Source: Haladaptatus halobius (GTDB lineage Archaea; Halobacteriota; Halobacteria; Halobacteriales; Haladaptataceae). Taken from it: DNA of 64,000 nt. The translations under genes were made by a program, and so were the position numbers. A model generated the notes under the pieces. That model was not told the origin of the DNA and did not search any database. It saw only the letters and a program-made list of their open reading frames with translations. Below, one piece after another: positions 54,501-62,247 of this stretch. Where the stretch lies: positions 310,001-374,000 of the forward strand of contig NZ_CP085339.1 of assembly GCF_020618475.1 (NCBI RefSeq). Direction: 5' to 3'. How positions within the stretch are numbered: position 1 is the stretch's first letter; each line of letters begins with the position of its first letter.

Positions 54501-54849
54501 CGTTCCACGAACGGACACAGCCGTTTGAGTCGAGAACGAAGATGGCGTAATCAGTGACCGAATCGATGAATTCATCGAGCTGCAATTGGTTGAGCGCAGA
54601 TCCGTCACTTCGTTTGACGGCAGTCGGTTGAGAGTCTACTTGCCACCAGACCCGACCGCGCGCCCCTACTTTCTTGGTCTGGAGATCCCCCCTTTCCGCG
54701 AGTTCCTTGAGCTTCCCATAGGCCGTCCTGCGGACACAGCCAAGCTCGTCGGCGACCTCGCTCGCTGTAAACGGTGTCCCTACTTTGGCCGCCTCCTCGA
54801 ACACGTTCAGGGTATCGGCGAGTGTGATCTTCGACGTATTTTCTCCCAT
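51568..54849 (-). CDS. Large sensory regulator: wHTH-PAS-PAS-GAF repeats-BAT-HTH_10
   Basis: 1093 residues. Order seen: an N-terminal winged helix (about 8-70, TASEVADELGCVRRTAYGKL); PAS1 (about 92-210, YAIFVLDSNGCVRSWNAGAR); PAS2 (about 218-335, nearly the same sequence); GAF-type segments (about 350-510, 520-680 and 700-850, e.g. AICERL-like turns and LTVYAENESAFDERKIAVLT / LTVYADQPGVFQQMEQTVFA); a BAT domain (about 860-1020); and a C-terminal HTH_10 (LTERQLEVLQTAYFSGFFAS, DIAEVLDVSQPTVTEHLRTA). It resembles bacterio-opsin activator Bat, extended by an extra DNA-binding domain at the N-terminus. Likely senses light, redox or a small ligand. Clean frame despite the decayed surroundings. Confidence 0.9.
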   Translation of the reverse strand: MGENTSKITLADTLNVFEEAAKVGTPFTASEVADELGCVRRTAYGKLKELAERGDLQTKKVGARGRVWWQVDSQPTAVKRSDGSALNQLQLDEFIDSVTDYAIFVLDSNGCVRSWNAGARRIKGYTEEEILGEHFSTFYSDEDQKAGIPQRNLDYAAKEGRVEDEGIRVRKDGTTFWANVVITALHDNDGDLRGFVKVTRDMTDRHMYEERLMKQKERFEALISEVKDYAIFLLGPDGMVRSWNQGARQIKGYTEEEILGEHFSTFYSDEDQKAGIPQRNLAIAAKEGRVEDEGIRIRKDGTTFWANIVITALYDDDGDIRGYAKITRDMTERHEYEERLRAQRDELDELNQINTVIRDIDQALVTATSQDEIGQAVCERLAASDTYSAAWIGEYTEDYEEVTSEAWAGLSQECVEAIEATNINSDEPTERGMGATALRTRSVQSVSQIHESNPSETWQEEILAEGFESAIMIPLVYNDVKYGILTVYAENESAFDERKIAVLTEMGETISHTIAAIRRKERERTLTALQESTRDLLHTESSEEIGDVIVNAITENLALADALVYLFDTSENNLKPVSASFPLSSYNGEPESLTVGDDSPIWASFVDAEPQTIEASSMSIMPSSGLNDRQILAIPLGNRGMLIVVTAQGETLDSQTRNLAELIGTTAEAAFDRVESQINLRERDEILQERNQRLQRLNQINTIIREMDQALIQATSHEEVQRVVCERLTDSDRFRFAWIGRPDGADGELIPEVWNGDGQGYLDSVSLFKGDNLAEPAIQTAQTGEVTVVPNIADDLRNGQWRKEAFMREFQSVISIPLTHESITHGILTVYADQPGVFQQMEQTVFAELGETIANTLNAVDTRQSLLSDEWVELEFRLYDESMSFLSRLAGQVGCDILFEGFIPLSEDRARLFFTVDDANPDVVRGVIDRAVTVETSRLIASHDDGHLFEAVVGSPTIPLTLLEHGASLRTLTVSDDGIQIVVSLTSNADIRGFIEEFQTEYESTEFLARRRHERPAHTRQGVRAKLEEQLTERQLEVLQTAYFSGFFASPRQSTGSDIAEVLDVSQPTVTEHLRTAQSKILDLLLTNQSAKV

Positions 54850-54969
54850 GCACTCACTTTGCAGCCCGTTCTCAATAATCTATTCCTTTAACGGATTTCC
54901 TATTGTGGAGGTGTCTTCCTCGTTGGACCGCCCATTTGGCTCTCGACGAGAACAGATCTGTTTGTCCCT

Positions 54970-54997
54970 AACATCTCCCTCTTGGCAGGGAGATGTT
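54970..54997. terminator. Perfect 11-bp hairpin
   Basis: AACATCTCCCT (54970-54980), loop cttggc, AGGGAGATGTT (54987-54997). It lies about 120 bp upstream of the start of the large regulator and at the head of the HTH_10 fragment on the plus strand. With no T-run it may be an operator or structured leader rather than a terminator. Confidence 0.5.
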
Positions 54998-55241
54998 GAA
55001 CGCTGCAGCGACAGTAGTAATCGGAGTTTGTCGGCAAATACTTTATTCAAAGTCGCCGTTCATATCTGAAAGGCAGTGTAAGGCGCTCGTCGAAGCCTAC
55101 GAACATGGGTATTACACTATTCCACGAGAGATCGATGGAAGCAATCTCGCCACCTCCCATCAGGTGCTCGGTAAGCGTCTTCGCCGAGGAGTAAGTAATC
55201 TGATTGAGAACACGCTGGTAGTCGACGATGAAGCGAAGTAG
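54993..55241 (+). pseudogene. HTH_10 regulator fragment (C-terminal end)
   Basis: The recognisable part reads ISERQCKALVEAYEHGYYTI, PREIDGSNLATSHQVLGKRL and RRGVSNLIENTLV, the HTH_10 end of a Bat-type regulator. The residues before it (MLNAAATVVIGVCRQ) are not family sequence, so the sensor half is lost. It is divergent from the large regulator, whose own HTH_10 is different. Confidence 0.55.
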
Positions 55242-55324
55242 TCCTCGACACCCTTTTCTCTCGTCGATGGTGCTGTGAGCGATGGATAGCGTTCGTGCAT
55301 CAATTACGGCGGCACTCCCGGAGT

Positions 55325-55410
55325 AGTTCCACTTCCGCTTACGATTCTCGTGGCTCTCAGTGGTGACTTCCATCTAACTGGACTTCAACATCGAATGTGA
55401 GCGGTTATCA
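55325..55410 (-). pseudogene. SWIM zinc-finger gene, copy 8 (short remnant)
   Basis: The minus strand shows FDVEVQ in one frame and then MEVTTESHEN in another, matching FSVDVDASGLIEVTTESHEN of copy 2. The zinc motif is absent. Only about 20 codons survive, on the strand opposite to copies 1-7. Confidence 0.45.
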
Positions 55411-55414
55411 AAAA

Positions 55415-55876
55415 TTAATAGCCGAGGAACTCATCGAGTGTCCGAAATTCCTTAGAAGAGAGGATAACTTCGGTGGTTAGCTCATCAAACCGATTAAAAT
55501 CGTCGTCTAAGGTGAGTATGGTTTCTGCCCCCTCCTCAATAGCAACTTGTGCGTAGTATCCATCCCAGCCGTCAATATTCATCTCACCTGCACACTCGAA
55601 GCCAGCTCGGACAGTGTCTTCCGCGAGTTCCTCATACCAGTGAATCCGTTTTGCATCCATGAATCGTCGCATGAGCGCAGAGGCTCTGTCGTTCGAAAAT
55701 CCGTAGACAGATGTTAGAATGTGATGTGCGCCGATGAGAGATGCATGTGGGACGATTGCTTGTATCTCTCCAGCAATTGCTTGTCGGACGTAGGTGAGCG
55801 CCACATCGCTGACCGGCGTCCCTGCATGTGCGAGTGCGGTTACACCGACATCGAATAGGTACGGTTCATCACTCAT
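55415..55876 (-). CDS. PIN-domain toxin (VapC-type)
   Basis: 153 residues. Acidic residues of the PIN RNase fold: Asp in YLFDVGVTALAHAG, Glu/Asp in the middle helices, GWDGYYAQVAIEEGAETILT and LDDDFNRF. The protein probably cleaves tRNA or mRNA when released from its antitoxin. Its ATG lies eight bases inside the end of the upstream AbrB-type gene (overlap 55869-55876), the arrangement expected of a toxin-antitoxin pair. Confidence 0.85.
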   Translation of the reverse strand: MSDEPYLFDVGVTALAHAGTPVSDVALTYVRQAIAGEIQAIVPHASLIGAHHILTSVYGFSNDRASALMRRFMDAKRIHWYEELAEDTVRAGFECAGEMNIDGWDGYYAQVAIEEGAETILTLDDDFNRFDELTTEVILSSKEFRTLDEFLGY

Positions 55877-56153
55877 CGCTCGTCTCTTCGCTATTTGCTT
55901 GACGTCGAATAGTGTCGACGTGGCGCTTTGCTTCGATATCTAGCTCGTCATAGTCGGATTGGTCTCTACGTGCCGCGGCATCTTCGATGATGTTTTCGAG
56001 ATCGGCGATGATTTGATCGGGATTGTCTTCTGGTTCGATGACTGCCTTGCCGTCTTCTTCGTGGATTTCGACTTCGGAACCGGGTGTGATTCCAAGGCGT
56101 CGACGGATGTGTTGTGGAAGAACAATTCGTCCCTTCGAATCTACTTTGCTCAT
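55869..56153 (-). CDS. AbrB/MazE-type antitoxin
   Basis: 94 residues. The N-terminal swapped-hairpin DNA-binding domain is clear: VDSKGRIVLPQHIRRRLGIT, PGSEVEIHEEDGKAVIEPED. The C-terminal acidic helix (IADLENIIEDAAARRDQSDY) would wrap the PIN toxin encoded next. Antitoxin first, toxin second, 8-bp overlap. It probably represses its own promoter. It lies between two SWIM remnants. Confidence 0.88.
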   Translation of the reverse strand: MSKVDSKGRIVLPQHIRRRLGITPGSEVEIHEEDGKAVIEPEDNPDQIIADLENIIEDAAARRDQSDYDELDIEAKRHVDTIRRQANSEETSDE

Positions 56154-56257
56154 GTTCCCACATACAGTGGGAATGGGTTTAACTATTTTGACTCACTTGG
56201 TGTTTCTGTCAGGTTCATTGAAAACCACCAAATAACGAAAAGAAGAATTCAGTAGTG

Positions 56258-56635
56258 TTAATTCGGCGATACCTTGCGGCCTTCTCTCACGCACTCCCGG
56301 CAGGGGAACCCGTTGAGGCCGACGCTGTCACTGTCCTCTGGTTCGGAATCGTCGTCGTCCCCCGACGGGAACGCCTCGAACGTCCCATCGTCAGTTGTGT
56401 TTTCGACTGCGGCCATGTGTTTGCAGAAGGCGTTGTGGTGGACGTGATGCGGGCACATGCATGCCATCAGTTCTTCGGTCATATCGTCGATGGAGACAAC
56501 GTACTGGTGCTCTGCGGGGTTCTTGTGGCTCTCGTTAGTGACTTCGATGAGTCCAGGGCATCGACGTCGAAGGAGAACTGCTCCTACTATGCGCGTTTTT
56601 TTGCCGTCTCGTCAGCTTCAAGGGCTGCAGGTGAG
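56258..56635 (-). pseudogene. SWIM zinc-finger gene, copy 9 (two ambers and a frameshift)
   Basis: The 3' half is intact: MTEELMACMCPHHVHHNAFC, KHMAAVENTTDDGTFEAFPS and a Cys tail VGLNGFPCRECVREGRKVSP-N as in copy 2. The 5' half reads EADETAKKRA, then TAG TAG, EQFSFDVDA and a one-base shift before IEVTNESHKNPAEHQYVVSI. The stop is at 56258-56260. Near full length but with three lesions. Confidence 0.7.
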
Positions 56636-56718
56636 TTCGTAATCAGAACACCTAGAATTTGGAATAATAGTTGGAGCTACCTCAGTTTTCCTTTGGCTCT
56701 ATTATAGAAACTATCCCC

Positions 56719-57963
56719 CTAATCTTTCGAACTAAGAGTGCATTGATTGAGCTCACTTGGAGACTGTTTTTCGGTTTGACTATCGTGATCAGGAATACGA
56801 TATGTTAGGACAGCAATTAAACTGGCTGTCAATATGACTATTGCCAGTGCAGCTCGTAGCCCTACAACTTCTGCAAGTCCACCAACGAGCGCTGGAGAAA
56901 TGATAAATGCACTCCAGCCGACAACCGAAACGACCGAACTTGCTTCGCCTGACCGTCTTGGCGCAAAATCGCCGGCAAGTGAGTACTCAATCGGTGAAAC
57001 GACCGACATTGAAAGCCCAACGACAAATAATCCGACGAGAATCAAGAATGGGATGGTAGTTATGACTGATAGAACCATCCCGACTGTGCCGAGAACCCCT
57101 GCTGCCCGGAGAATCCAACGTCGATCAAACACACTAATTAGTTGTGCGCCACCTAGCCGACCAGTCGCCATCGCGAGGTGAAACAGCGCTACTCCAGAGG
57201 CACCAACAATTATAGGAAGGGTCAGCCACGTCCGCAAATAGACTGCTGACCAGTTTTCGATTGTTCCCTCTGCGAAATAACTAAGAAAGACTATCACGGC
57301 GATGAGCACTACCGCAAAATTTCGGAATAGACTTCTATGATAAACATTTTCTTTTATTTGCTTCCGATTTTGTTGACGATCTGGTAGCGATCGGCTCAAC
57401 AAGAGCAGTGCCGAGACAATCGTTACTCCGATAGACAGACCAATGTAGAGGAGCCGAAAATTTACACCGACCGTCAATAGTATCCCTGTCAATAGCGCGC
57501 CGACCGCTGCAAAACCGCTGAATGCAGCGTGGAAGTACGTCAGAATCTGCTGGGCCTTCGTCTGTTCAATATTGATACCTGCAGCATTGATGCCGACATC
57601 GTATGCGCTGTTCGCAGCGAAATAGAGCAAGAATGTACCGACCAGTAGCAAATAACTATCTACTTGGGAGATTCCAAGTATTGCTAGCCCCATCGTGAGC
57701 CCAGTTATACCGATTAAAACACGTGGATTGAATTGATCAACAATCCGACCCCCGAGTATCATCGCTGGTACTGCGGCGAGTATCCCGACGGTAAGAGCAA
57801 GACCAAATGCGCCGGTTGAGAGTGAAATCGATGTCCGGAGGTCTGCAAGTAACACCTCCCAAATCCCAGTAATAAATCCGAAAAGTCCAAATGCGAGAAA
57901 TGTGGCGATGAACGCCGGCGTTCAAAAAACCAACCGATGTTTGTCTTTCCCAGTGATCTCCAT
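56719..57963 (-). pseudogene. MFS transporter, UGA at codon 14
   Basis: The ATG at 57961-57963 reads MEITGKDKHRLVF, then TGA (57922-57924), then TPAFIATFLAFGLFGFITGI (helix 1) and on without interruption. Eleven more helices follow, with GLALTVGILAAVPAMILGGR (MFS loop 2-3), YFAANSAYDVGINAAGINIE and RRSGEASSVVSVVGWSAFII. Internal initiation at GTG 57855 could yield 378 residues without helix 1. Trp would fit at the TGA. It resembles FucP/Bsu-like permeases; substrate unknown. Confidence 0.75.
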
Positions 57964-58292
57964 CTATCACATACGACGAAGTCCGCCACCATGCTACTGT
58001 TGGTAGTAGTAGCTCGGCACTCTTCTGTAGAAGATTATCGATGAAGTTAGGCTCTGCCGATTGGTTTTTCAGCGAATAATCGGGGCTATCATCTCTCCGA
58101 GTTACCTACCTCGTCAAGCTACGAATTATAGAGCAGATCAGCGTTCTCAGTAGTCAGAGATATGGATGCTGCCACTGTATCGCTCGACATCCTATTCGCT
58201 AACCGTATCGATTCGATTCAACTCGTGTCATTTCTTGGCCTCTGAAATCTAAAAGAGAAAGTCTTTGTCGGGAGCGCATCGATACTGCGTGT
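57964..58292. other. Intergenic before the tRNA gene
   Basis: About 330 bases between the broken MFS gene and tRNA-Thr. No coding-like frame; presumably promoter DNA for the divergent genes. Confidence 0.3.
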
Positions 58293-58366
58293 GCCTTGGT
58301 AGCTCAGGCTGGCAGAGCAACTCCTTTGTAAGGAGTCGGTCGAGAGTTCAAATCTCTCCTAAGGCT
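58293..58366 (+). tRNA. tRNA-Thr (UGU)
   Basis: A 74-nt cloverleaf. Acceptor GCCTTGG/CTAAGGC (one G-T pair), D arm GCTC-...-GAGC, anticodon arm ACTCC-TTTGTAA-GGAGT with anticodon TGT in normal position after T33, 5-nt variable loop, T arm GAGAG-TTCAAAT-CTCTC, discriminator T, no encoded CCA. All features are canonical, so it is probably functional. A/T-richer stems than usual haloarchaeal tRNAs suggest drift in an accessory replicon. It lies 67 bp before the amidase gene and is a candidate integration site. Confidence 0.93.
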
Positions 58367-58432
58367 TTCTTGAGTACTCCTGTAATATCATAGGTAACAA
58401 TTCTTACGTTGGAGTGATCGATATCGAGTTAT

Positions 58433-59746
58433 ATGTTCGTAGGAAACGCACAGCTCACGGAAGCGGTTCATGCACTCCGTTCAGGACGCGAGACGCCGAC
58501 AACCTACGTCGAGGACTGCCGCGACCGAACGGAGGTGATTGCAGACGATGTTTACGCGTTAGTTCCGGAAGCGAACCGATGGGGACGACTTCAGCGACAG
58601 GCGCGTGAACGCGAGACAGATAGCAGGTCGGAACCGACAAGTCGACCGCCGCTGTACGGTATCCCCGTCGGCATAAAGGATATCTTTCGGGTCGACGGTA
58701 TGCCAACCCATGCAGGATCGGATCTTCCTCCGACTGCGCTTACTGGAGAAGAATCGGTGGCGTGGCATCAACTCCGAGAAGCAGGCGCGATCCCGTTCGG
58801 AAAGACAGTTACCACTGAGTTTGCATACTTTGATCCAGGCCCGACACGCAATCCACACGACATCAACCGAACCCCCGGTGGGTCGAGCAGCGGGTCAGCC
58901 GCTCTTGTCGCCGCCGGGGTATGCCCACTCGCACTTGGTACCCAGACCATCGGATCAGTCATCCGCCCTGCGGCGTTCTGTGGTATCGTCGGCTTCAAGC
59001 CTACCTTTGGGCGCATTCCCATTAAGGGGGTAATTCCGCTCTCACCATCGCTCGACCATGTTGGGTTTTTCACCCAGACCATTGCAGATGCTGCTCTTCC
59101 AGCGGCGATTCTCTGTGACAACTGGCGAACGCTCCCTGATCCCGTGGAACGACCAACGCTCGGTGTGCCAGCGGACGCCTACCTCAACCAAGCCGATGAG
59201 ATGGGCCAATCGCATTTCGAGCGTCATCTCAACGATTTGTCGGCTGCGGGATACAGCGTGATCAAAACCGATCTTTTCGCAGATATCGGTGGTATCAACA
59301 GCCGACATAATCGTCTCATGGCAGCCGAGGCAGCACTTGTCCATCGGGAGAACGAGTGGTATCCTGACTATCAGGATCGCTACGCCGAGAAAACGCGTGA
59401 CCTCATTGAGGAGGGGAGGTCAGTTTCTATCAAGGAAGTCGCAGCTGGTCGCGCTGACCGTGCGAACCTTCGGACGAAACTCAGGACGAAGATGGCCGAG
59501 ACTGGCATCGACGTATGGGTGAGTCCTGCTGCACCCGGACCAGCACCAAAAGGCATCGATAGCACCGGCGACCCGATTATGAACTTGCCATGGACAAACG
59601 CTGGAGTTCCGACGGTGACACTCCCAGTCGACCATACCGATGCGGGCCTTCCGCTCGGCCTCCAGTGCGCGACAGCACCTGGTGCAGATGAGGATCTCCT
59701 CAGTTGGGCGACGATCCTCGCTGATGACCTCGGAACGATAACGTAG
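58433..59746 (+). CDS. Amidase (amidase-signature family)
   Basis: 437 residues. Ser-cisSer-Lys triad of the AS family: Lys82 in YGIPVGIKDIF, the Gly/Ser loop GGSSSGSAALVAAG (151-164) and the nucleophile in TQTIGSVIRPAAFCGIVGFK (Ser175). It hydrolyses amides to acids and ammonia. With the nitrile hydratase at 25.8 kb it could complete a nitrile-to-acid route, though the genes are 31 kb apart. The substrate cannot be read from the sequence. Start ATG 58433. Complete length for the family. Confidence 0.9.
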   Translation: MFVGNAQLTEAVHALRSGRETPTTYVEDCRDRTEVIADDVYALVPEANRWGRLQRQARERETDSRSEPTSRPPLYGIPVGIKDIFRVDGMPTHAGSDLPPTALTGEESVAWHQLREAGAIPFGKTVTTEFAYFDPGPTRNPHDINRTPGGSSSGSAALVAAGVCPLALGTQTIGSVIRPAAFCGIVGFKPTFGRIPIKGVIPLSPSLDHVGFFTQTIADAALPAAILCDNWRTLPDPVERPTLGVPADAYLNQADEMGQSHFERHLNDLSAAGYSVIKTDLFADIGGINSRHNRLMAAEAALVHRENEWYPDYQDRYAEKTRDLIEEGRSVSIKEVAAGRADRANLRTKLRTKMAETGIDVWVSPAAPGPAPKGIDSTGDPIMNLPWTNAGVPTVTLPVDHTDAGLPLGLQCATAPGADEDLLSWATILADDLGTIT

Positions 59747-59905
59747 TAATCGCTATTGGATTCTTTGACGTGGACGGGTATGAATCTCAAACTTATGACG
59801 CAGTTCGATACCGCGGTCAATATACAGAGCAAACGACTGATGAGGGACCAGAGATCGCCATCAGATCAACGATCCAGTTGCAGAATGGACACCGATACTC
59901 CGCCA

Positions 59906-60310
59906 TCATTGTTCGGCAGCCTCCTCGACGCGGAGCGATCCATCGCAGTCACCACAACTGTACGTCTCGGGATGTTTCACGACCTTGGAACGCTGGTAGC
60001 GCGCGAGCTGCCCACTATAGTCCTCACAGATCACCCACCAGTTCGGCGATTTGAACCGCTCGCAGTACTGTAAGGTGTCGAGGGCGTTGATCCAGCGGAT
60101 GAACGTTCGCCCGTGGTCTGCTTCGCTGAACTCGTGGTACAGCCATGCGTGAATGAGTTCGTGGCGCACGGTCACACTGAATTGCTCCCAGCCGTGGTGC
60201 TCATAGGCCATCCAGGTGAGCGCGATCGTGATCTCGTCCGTTGCAGGAATGTATTTCGTGACGCCAGTTGTCGATGGGTGGGTTTTCCTACTTCTCAATC
60301 AATCGCACTG
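59906..60310 (-). pseudogene. SprT-like protease, N-terminus lost
   Basis: The core is intact: TGVTKYIPATDEITIALTWM, VRHELIHAWLYHEFSEADHG (HExxH) and FIRWINALDTLQYCERFKSP. So is the zinc ribbon missing from the 25074 copy (NWWVICEDYSGQLARYQRSK, ETYSCGDCDGSLRVEEAAEQ). Upstream, the family sequence is IDW-x-V, but here ATT GAT TGA GAA GTA stands at about 60307, one frame off, so the N-terminal region has a stop at the Trp and a frameshift. Translation could begin only at a TTG (60298), giving 130 residues without the first helix. Confidence 0.65.
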
Positions 60311-60502
60311 CCCCGAGTCCCCCGTTCCTGGGTGGAGTCAGTGCTATGGGGATAGTCAATTGAAAGCCATACCTGACGCTAACACAGAGCGAATGGGCGC
60401 GAACAGCGGTGTGGTGATCGATGAAGATATCCGTGAGGGCTGCGCACCTCGCGGTGAATTCCATACTGGATCCACCGAGATCCGTCAGCGAAGTACTTCT
60501 CT

Positions 60503-61243
60503 TTAGTCGTCGTCGCTGAGTTGCGGACTCGGCGTGCCCTGTCGTGCACTGCTCATCCAGTTATCGATGTGTTCAGCCACATAGTCCCGTCCACCCCATC
60601 CGAAGGCGACACCCGCGCCGATGGCGATAGCGGCCGCGAGGCCCCATGCGAAAGCTCGAGCGAACAGGTAGAGAATTCCCACGTCGATACCCATTGTGTC
60701 GAGACCGATGACGATGGCGGTGAAGTACAGGAACATCCGGGTTCCCGTGGCGAACCACTGGGTGTACGCGGTGTGGGTCGCCGCCCGAGTTCGCATGATC
60801 GCGTCGCCGATGAAGTCGGCAACGACGAACCCGAGGACGATAACCAGCAGTCCGGCAATCAGCGCCGGAAGGTACGAGACGGCAGTTGCAACCCACTGCG
60901 AGAGCATCGAAATTGCGAGCACGTTCGCCGCGGCGAGGATCGCCAGTGCGTAGACGAACCATGCGGTGATTTTGCCGAATGCGCCCGACACTGCGCTTTC
61001 CGTGCCGCCCAACATCCGCCCGAGTGGTGTGTCGAGAACCATTCTGTCGAGTTCGATTCGATCAGCAATTCGGCGGACGACGGCTGTTGCGGCGCGTCCG
61101 ATTATCCAGCCGATGAGCAGGATGACAAGCGCGCCGATAAGGCGCGGAAGTAATGCGATGAATCCTGAGATAGGGTCTTGCAGCCATCCCGGAAGCCCAC
61201 CGACTTGTAAGACCGTACGGGTGAAGAGTTCAGGTTGTGTCAT
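60503..61243 (-). CDS. TM-helix repeat / MscS-like membrane protein
   Basis: 246 residues with the conserved TM helix (PF05552-type) repeat: LLPRLIGALVILLIGWIIGR, LPALIAGLLVIVLGFVVADF, and helices ILAAANVLAISMLSQWVATA and AWGLAAAIAIGAGVAFGWGG. The signature IGWIIGRAATAVVRRIADRI is shared with small mechanosensitive channels, but the MscS beta domain is absent. Clean frame and acidic C-terminus (SSARQGTPSPQLSDDD). It may form a channel-like oligomer; function unknown. Confidence 0.85.
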   Translation of the reverse strand: MTQPELFTRTVLQVGGLPGWLQDPISGFIALLPRLIGALVILLIGWIIGRAATAVVRRIADRIELDRMVLDTPLGRMLGGTESAVSGAFGKITAWFVYALAILAAANVLAISMLSQWVATAVSYLPALIAGLLVIVLGFVVADFIGDAIMRTRAATHTAYTQWFATGTRMFLYFTAIVIGLDTMGIDVGILYLFARAFAWGLAAAIAIGAGVAFGWGGRDYVAEHIDNWMSSARQGTPSPQLSDDD

Positions 61244-61535
61244 TGTTTAGTCCCCGACGCGATTACGTGGTTCACTAACAGGTGGGACTACAGTCGGTTT
61301 GTTGTTGGCTGCCTAAATCGCAGCGGCAAATGAGTAACAGGGAATGAGTTCAGTTGTATACATCGAACTAGAATAAGATAGAAAATAGGTAATTCAGAAT
61401 AGTTATAAAAAGTTAACATTCAAACGAAATTGAAGCATGCGAGAAAGCTTGACTGTTCCGTGGATCACAGACCTATTTCAACGATGAGAAACGAGCAATT
61501 ACTCACAATTGAAACTTATTGGCTAAACACCGTAG

Positions 61536-61877
61536 TTTCAGTCCTGTCAGACCCGTACAGCACGATACGGTGCTGCTCGGGTCTATAATTATGATCAGGA
61601 TCTCATCGATGATGAGCCTGGCTTTAACAGAGCCATCAAGAGTACTACCTGTACCCGCTCTGTAAGTGTTCGCTGGTCAGTCGAGCGAATTCAGCTAGCG
61701 ACGAGTGACTTGGTTCCAAACAGAGGGTATCTCTCGCTTGGGAAGCAGCTTCAGAATGCTGACCGGGATTCCATCGATTTTCCCAACCACCGAACATTTT
61801 CGGTAATCGAGGGCGGTACGGAGTACACTTTCCTACTTGGTCAACTCGTCTTGGACGCCCCCTGCGCGATAAAATGA
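61536..61877 (+). other. Start-less open frame, possible gene remnant
   Basis: About 113 codons with no stop: RTARYGAARVYNYDQDLIDD, EPGFNRAIKST, then WSVERIQLATSDLVPNRGYL and SVIEGGTEYTFLLGQLVLDA to TGA 61875-61877. No ATG, GTG or TTG at the head; a TAG precedes it. Composition is partly acidic. It overlaps the hairpin at 61549-61584. May be the C-terminal end of a lost gene or chance. Confidence 0.28.
61549..61584. repeat. Long imperfect hairpin
   Basis: AGACCCG pairs with CGGGTCT (outer 7 bp) and CAGCAC with GTGCTG (inner 6 bp) around a short loop. It lies in the 660-bp gap between the TM-helix protein and the winged-helix/PIN pair. Terminator for the plus strand, RNA element or mobile-element end; no T-run. 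Confidence 0.45.
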
Positions 61878-61905
61878 GGAGTTATCGGCCTCGCTAGGGT
61901 CGTGA

Positions 61906-62247
61906 ATGGTAACAACTACTGGTCGCTACGTCCAGACACTCACCCTCGACGCCGTCCTTCGGGCGATCCGTGAAGCCAGTGACCCAGTAGTCACTGCAAA
62001 GAAGCTGGGTGAGCAATTGGATTACTCGTCGGAAGCAGCCCGCCAGAAACTCGTTCAGCTCCACGATCAAGGACTAATCGAACGTCGGAAGGTCGGTGCG
62101 GGGGTAGTCATTTGGTGGATTGACGATGATGCAGCGGAACCGAGTGGTATCAATGCGGATGATCCGTTTTGGTCGCTAAAGCCAGCTGCCGGTGAGCCAG
62201 TTGCCGAAGACGAGATCGATGATATCCTCTACGGTGGCGATGAGTGA
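61906..62247 (+). CDS. Winged-helix antitoxin-like regulator
   Basis: 113 residues: VLRAIREASDPVVTAKKLGE, QLDYSSEAARQKLVQLHDQG, LIERRKVGAGVVIWW is a clear winged helix with the recognition helix SSEAARQKL and a basic wing, followed by an acidic C-terminal arm ending DILYGGDE. Haloarchaeal antitoxins of this build precede PIN toxins. Its TGA overlaps the next gene's ATG (62240-62247). Two winged-helix fragments at 18 and 20.7 kb are related. Confidence 0.82.
   Translation: MVTTTGRYVQTLTLDAVLRAIREASDPVVTAKKLGEQLDYSSEAARQKLVQLHDQGLIERRKVGAGVVIWWIDDDAAEPSGINADDPFWSLKPAAGEPVAEDEIDDILYGGDE

Noticed and set aside
53848..54528. 226-codon antisense frame opposite the PAS domains
   Set aside because: Internally repeated only because the two PAS domains on the other strand are repeated; no family features.
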